NCBI GenBank assembly: GCA_022835595.1
Contig: BQUP01000004.1
Location: 1,674,001-1,738,000, forward strand
Source: Cystobasidium ongulense
Lineage: Eukaryota > Basidiomycota > Cystobasidiomycetes > Cystobasidiales > Cystobasidiaceae
Reading direction: 5' to 3'
Length of the DNA stretch: 64,000 nucleotides
The notes beneath the pieces are model-generated. The model had not been told where the DNA came from and did no database searches. It saw only the letters and a program-made list of their open reading frames with translations. Position numbers and translations under genes: made by a program. The number at the start of each line of letters is the position of its first letter. Position 1 is the first letter of the stretch. Positions 60,562 through 64,000 of the stretch are shown piece after piece.

Positions 60562-62142
60562 CTATGCAAAGATAGCTCCTGCATTGGGTGGACTTGGTGT
60601 AGCAGGACTAGATTCTCGGTTCCTGTTCATGAGGGCCGCAAGTCGTGGAGTAGGTAATTGACCAGCGTGAGGTGAATTGTGGAACTTTGGTCCAGCATAC
60701 AGAGCCGATTTGGTGGGAGAAACTGAACCGGCTGACATTGGAATGGGTTTGGATACAGAAGGCGAAGCAGTGAATGTAGATCGCATCGCCGCCGACCTGG
60801 TCGAATCAGATTCGGCTGGTGTTGAAGCTTTGATGGGAATTGGCTTAGTCTTCTTCCCAGACTGTGGTTGAGCAGGTGTCTTTGGCTTTGCCGAGGACAA
60901 CACTAGATCATTAAGCTGCTTGTCGAGGTCGACTTCCTCTTTATCAGCGAGAGCAGGCTTGAGTGGAGGAATCTGCTGCTGAGATCTCGTGATAGGTCTG
61001 CTATTCTTGACAGGCGACGATCGTGTCCTGCTGTGGTCTGAAGCAGGACGGGCGCCAGAGTAGCCATCTTCCAAAGCCTCGAAAAGATTGCTCGCAGAAG
61101 GTGTAGCTGGAGCTGATCGTTGCAGCTGTGCTTGCTGCCAAGTGAGAGACGACAACGCGGGTGCTGGCTCATTGGAAGCCCCGACTGCCATGGCATTCGA
61201 AAGACCAGACCGGTGAGCCGGAGTTGTGGCGCTCAAAGGTGTTGCCCGCTGAACGGGTGTTGCTACTTGCTTCTTGTATTGATTGTTATCGTTGTTATTC
61301 TTGTTGTTGTTGGATTTCTTTCCCTGACTAGACTTGCATGACAAAGCAGCTTGCTGCTGCCAGGTTAAGCTATCATTGCCCATGCGGGCTGAAGGCATCT
61401 CCCACTCGTCTGCACTGTTGGAACCGCGAGGGGTGAGATTAGTTGTTGAATGGTTGTCTTCTTTCTGAAGGTTGTTGTTGGTGTTTGGAGCTTGCTTATC
61501 ATTGCGCTTTCGTGATTGCTGAACGTTGTCCAGGAAGGAAGAGGCTGGCGCTGACCTGGACAGCTGCAAGGGATCTAGAGCTTCTCTCGAGCCGTTGAGC
61601 GTAGCATCAAGATCACCTCCTTGTGCAGCAGATGTCGAGGCCATATTGATTGCTGACGTACCGCGGCCTTGTCGTGGTCGTGACGCTTTCGCAGAAGGGA
61701 CGGATGATGCGTCGACGGGCTGACCTCCGACCAGTTCACCGCCTTCATCAGCATCTGACGCAGACTGAGGAGCCTTTGCACGTCGTCTCACTCGAGTCCG
61801 CTTGCTAGGAGAGTCTGCAGGTGATGCAGGTACTGTTGGCGAGTCTTGAGCTAAGGCTGCGGTCAACGCAGAGGCTGGTTGAATGCTGTCTTCCTTACTA
61901 GCCCTGGGAGATGCGGCGGGCGACTGAGGGTCGAATAAGCCTGTATTACTGGCATGCTGGGCTCGGCGTTGAGTAACAGGTTTGCCCCGCTTGCTCGATG
62001 TTGTCGTGCTCTGCCCGCTCTGGCTTTGGTTTGCATTGGCGAGCATGGCGGACGAGATGGCAAGGACGCCGGGCGGATTCGACTGCCGCGGACTGTCCAT
62101 GGCTCTCGATGGACTGCGTGATGGTGGGTTGCTGGATGTCAT
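60562..62142 (-). CDS. PNRC/EDC1-like mRNA decapping enhancer candidate
   Basis: Intronless 526-aa protein, largely disordered (Ser, Pro, Gln, Asn, Thr). The one block I recognise is near the C-terminus: YAGPKFHNSPHAGQLPTPRL. It resembles the PNRC/EDC1 motif, in which a short YAG-x-F segment plus an LPxP core binds the EVH1 domain of Dcp1 and stimulates Dcp2. Two copies of SLTWQQ occur upstream (NDSLTWQQQAAL and LSSLTWQQAQL). Two Asn/Lys-rich runs and many SP/TP sites are present. By analogy it would act in P-bodies in 5'-3' mRNA decay. The ATG at 62142 is preceded in frame by a hydrophobic leader from 62196 that looks like untranslated sequence. Family assignment rests on one short motif. 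Confidence 0.7.
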   Translation of the reverse strand: MTSSNPPSRSPSRAMDSPRQSNPPGVLAISSAMLANANQSQSGQSTTTSSKRGKPVTQRRAQHASNTGLFDPQSPAASPRASKEDSIQPASALTAALAQDSPTVPASPADSPSKRTRVRRRAKAPQSASDADEGGELVGGQPVDASSVPSAKASRPRQGRGTSAINMASTSAAQGGDLDATLNGSREALDPLQLSRSAPASSFLDNVQQSRKRNDKQAPNTNNNLQKEDNHSTTNLTPRGSNSADEWEMPSARMGNDSLTWQQQAALSCKSSQGKKSNNNKNNNDNNQYKKQVATPVQRATPLSATTPAHRSGLSNAMAVGASNEPAPALSSLTWQQAQLQRSAPATPSASNLFEALEDGYSGARPASDHSRTRSSPVKNSRPITRSQQQIPPLKPALADKEEVDLDKQLNDLVLSSAKPKTPAQPQSGKKTKPIPIKASTPAESDSTRSAAMRSTFTASPSVSKPIPMSAGSVSPTKSALYAGPKFHNSPHAGQLPTPRLAALMNRNRESSPATPSPPNAGAIFA

Positions 62143-63469
62143 GGTAGTTTGCTGGTGGTGTGGTGTGGTATCTAATAACAAAAGCAGCTTCAGCACCTTT
62201 CTCTCATCTTCAATCCTGCCAAACTGGGCGAGGCTGCACCATCGCCCACCGCCTTGGTAACTGTAAACGGGTCACTCACGGGGAATGCTGGAGAAGATAA
62301 AGCTGATGTCACCGCGTCCTTGAACTCATTCGGTGTAAGTGTAAAGGTCTCTTGCAGCGTGATATTGGTGCAAGAAGGACCTCAAACGGGTCTGTCGCTC
62401 TCGCCTGGCCGGCTGGCCACGAATGATCGGTGGCAAATGGCTACATACAGTCAATGGGCAAGTACAACGTGTAAAGACGCTTGCAAGTGTGCCTATTCGA
62501 AGCAATGCAACTTCCAGCTTTTGTTTCGGACGACATCTTCTGTGGAGCGTGCAGCTTCAAACCTATGAATCTAAGGACATCTTCTGGGGGCGTACAGTAA
62601 CGACACGAAACCTGCTATCGAGGTATCCAGCTTTCAAGGATCTGCCTGCATATAAGATCATCTTCTACTGAATCTACCTTTTCGGAAGTCCGGACTCCAA
62701 CAACAGCAATCATCGTACTACCAGCATAAGCAATACGCGTCTTGATCAGCTTTCTAGACCTCATTATCCTATATATCGGATTCTCCGCGCTTTTTCGGGC
62801 GGCCATCGCTCAACGGTCCCTGTACCTTCGAGCATGCAGAAAGCAGCTTGCACCATAAATATTCAAGAGAGTTGAACACATGCGCCAGTCGGATCTTCAG
62901 GTGTAGCTTGGTTTCCACCACCGTTCCTTGTAATTGAATAGGGATAGTGCGACGTCGACTGTCTCCTTTTGAAGTCCGGAAATGCTTGAGGGTCTCTATG
63001 GGATCCTCGACGATTCCAGCAAGGAATCCGAAATCCGATAAATGCTAGCTTCTCGATGGTATTATCTCCATCGTATTTATAGCTATGCGGCCAAGAATCG
63101 CTTTCACAGTTGGAATCAAAGATTTTGAAGCCCCAAGCCGTCCCACTAAAGTGCGCACTAACAGCAACAGCATGGACTGGATGTGCGCCAAACTAGCATT
63201 CGACAGCACAAATTCGTGCTTCCTTTTGCTGCGCTGAAGCGGAGCGGAAGCGTTTGTTCGGTCCAACCATTCCAGCTGGAAATTCATTTGTTCCATAACA
63301 CTCCCTTTGAAGACAGCTTTACCTCTGCCATAGCACATAAAGTACTCTCGGCGGCGCTTCAAGATCACCTTCAGGCTCTTACACCATCCAAGCAAGCCAT
63401 CTATGTGACCTAGAACGCCGGAATCTACCTCTTCTTGTTCTTGTTCGCGAACTGCGGTCAGGGTGGCGA
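62143..63469. other. Spacer left of the right-edge gene
   Basis: Upstream region of the PNRC-like gene and 3' side of the edge gene. A leftward frame from 63045 to about 63560 is open and protein-like (for example INKYGGTHRSWGTSRWSYFK). It could be a further exon of the edge gene, but I could not find a consistent splice into it. Confidence 0.4.
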
Positions 63470-64000
63470 CTATACTCGACAATCTCTTAAAGTAAGACCA
63501 TCTGGAAGTTCCCCACGATCTATGGGTTCCTCCATACTTGTTGATGCCCGTCGTGAGTAGTGATTGCCGTGTTCTGTATTAATGAAGGGATTTGGATCCG
63601 CCTCGAGTAGTGGTTCTGCGTCGCCACATTCCTCCTCGATTTGCTCCAGCTTGTGCGTGAGCTCGTCACCCAGGTGGAGAGAAAGCTAATCAAACGAAGC
63701 AGGTGGTCAACGACATGGAAGTCACATAACTTGCGAATACTGTCTTACCGGTTAACCTTCCCAAAGAGCATTGCAAGCGCATCGCCAGCAAGTAACACGC
63801 CATCCGGGCGATTCGTAGCCTGGGCTACCCGCCAGAGTGTAGCTCGCTTTTCGTAGTGTGAGAAAGCGCGTAGATATGCTTGTCCTAGGTGAGGGTCGTA
63901 TGTGTATTCTGACGACTTTACTGACCTCTCCATACTGGGGAAATTGTCACCCTTGACAGCCGCCCGAAGAACATTGATAAGGGGTTGGCGGCGAGGGTCT
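63470..64000 (-). CDS. Unidentified protein, 3' part (gene runs off the window)
   Basis: Family not recognised. The exon 63757..64000 continues beyond the window and encodes a helical-looking stretch (QPLINVLRAAVKGDNFPSME, then LGQAYLRAFSHYEKRATLWR and PDGVLLAGDALAMLFGK). I join it to 63470..63685 by an intron with a GTTAAC donor (63686-63756), giving an acidic helix (GDELTHKLEQIEEECGDAEP) and a stop at 63470. A GTAAGA donor five bases further on is stronger by consensus but leads to a less plausible frame. The alternative that the gene extends down to 63045 remains open. Confidence 0.45.

Overview
This window looks like nuclear DNA of a basidiomycete fungus. Almost every gene is cut by short GT-AG introns (mostly 45-90 nt), the genes are fungal (Sec24, Pep12-type SNARE, JEN and DUR3 transporters, white-collar photoreceptor, Num1-type dynein anchor, fungal MFS pumps), and protein genes sit on both strands with 0.3-1.7 kb spacers. 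I cannot fix the order; Ustilaginomycotina or Pucciniomycotina would fit. I found no transposon, virus copy, tRNA, rRNA or CRISPR array.

Layout, left to right: an endosomal syntaxin (PEP12-like, +); COPII coat SEC24 (-); a concentrative nucleoside transporter (-); a JEN-type monocarboxylate symporter (-); a GH128 secreted glucanase (+); a DUR3 urea/polyamine symporter (-) with a cluster of GATA sites upstream; mitochondrial SDH1 (-); an unknown Ser-rich protein (-); a long aquaglyceroporin (+); pyruvate dehydrogenase kinase (+); a full WC-1 photoreceptor with LOV, PAS, PAS and GATA finger (-); a NUM1/ApsA cortical dynein anchor (-); divergent ribosomal genes P2 (-) and uS19/RPS15 (+); a tandem triplet of MFS drug transporters (+); a SLY41-like triose-phosphate-family transporter (+); proteasome lid RPN6 (-); a PNRC/EDC1-like decapping enhancer candidate (-); and the 3' part of an unidentified gene running off the right edge (-).

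The genes are mostly independent housekeeping and uptake functions, not one pathway. Themes are membrane transport (CNT, JEN, DUR3, aquaglyceroporin, three MFS, SLY41-like) and mitochondrial carbon flow (SDH1, PDK). Exon models were joined by hand using splice consensus, family similarity and reading-frame arithmetic; models described as closing in frame sum to whole codons.

The most interesting observations are: two genes whose ATG start codon seems to be split by an intron; very small exons (4, 4, 6, 9, 12 and 15 nt) in SDH1, DUR3 and the MFS copies; an intron present in two of three tandem MFS paralogues; a nonsense codon and an unresolved assembly gap in the third copy; a 13-unit QT/MT motif array in the dynein anchor that resembles LC8-binding sites; and a WC-1 that keeps its zinc finger. 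I did not find a clear new multi-gene system.
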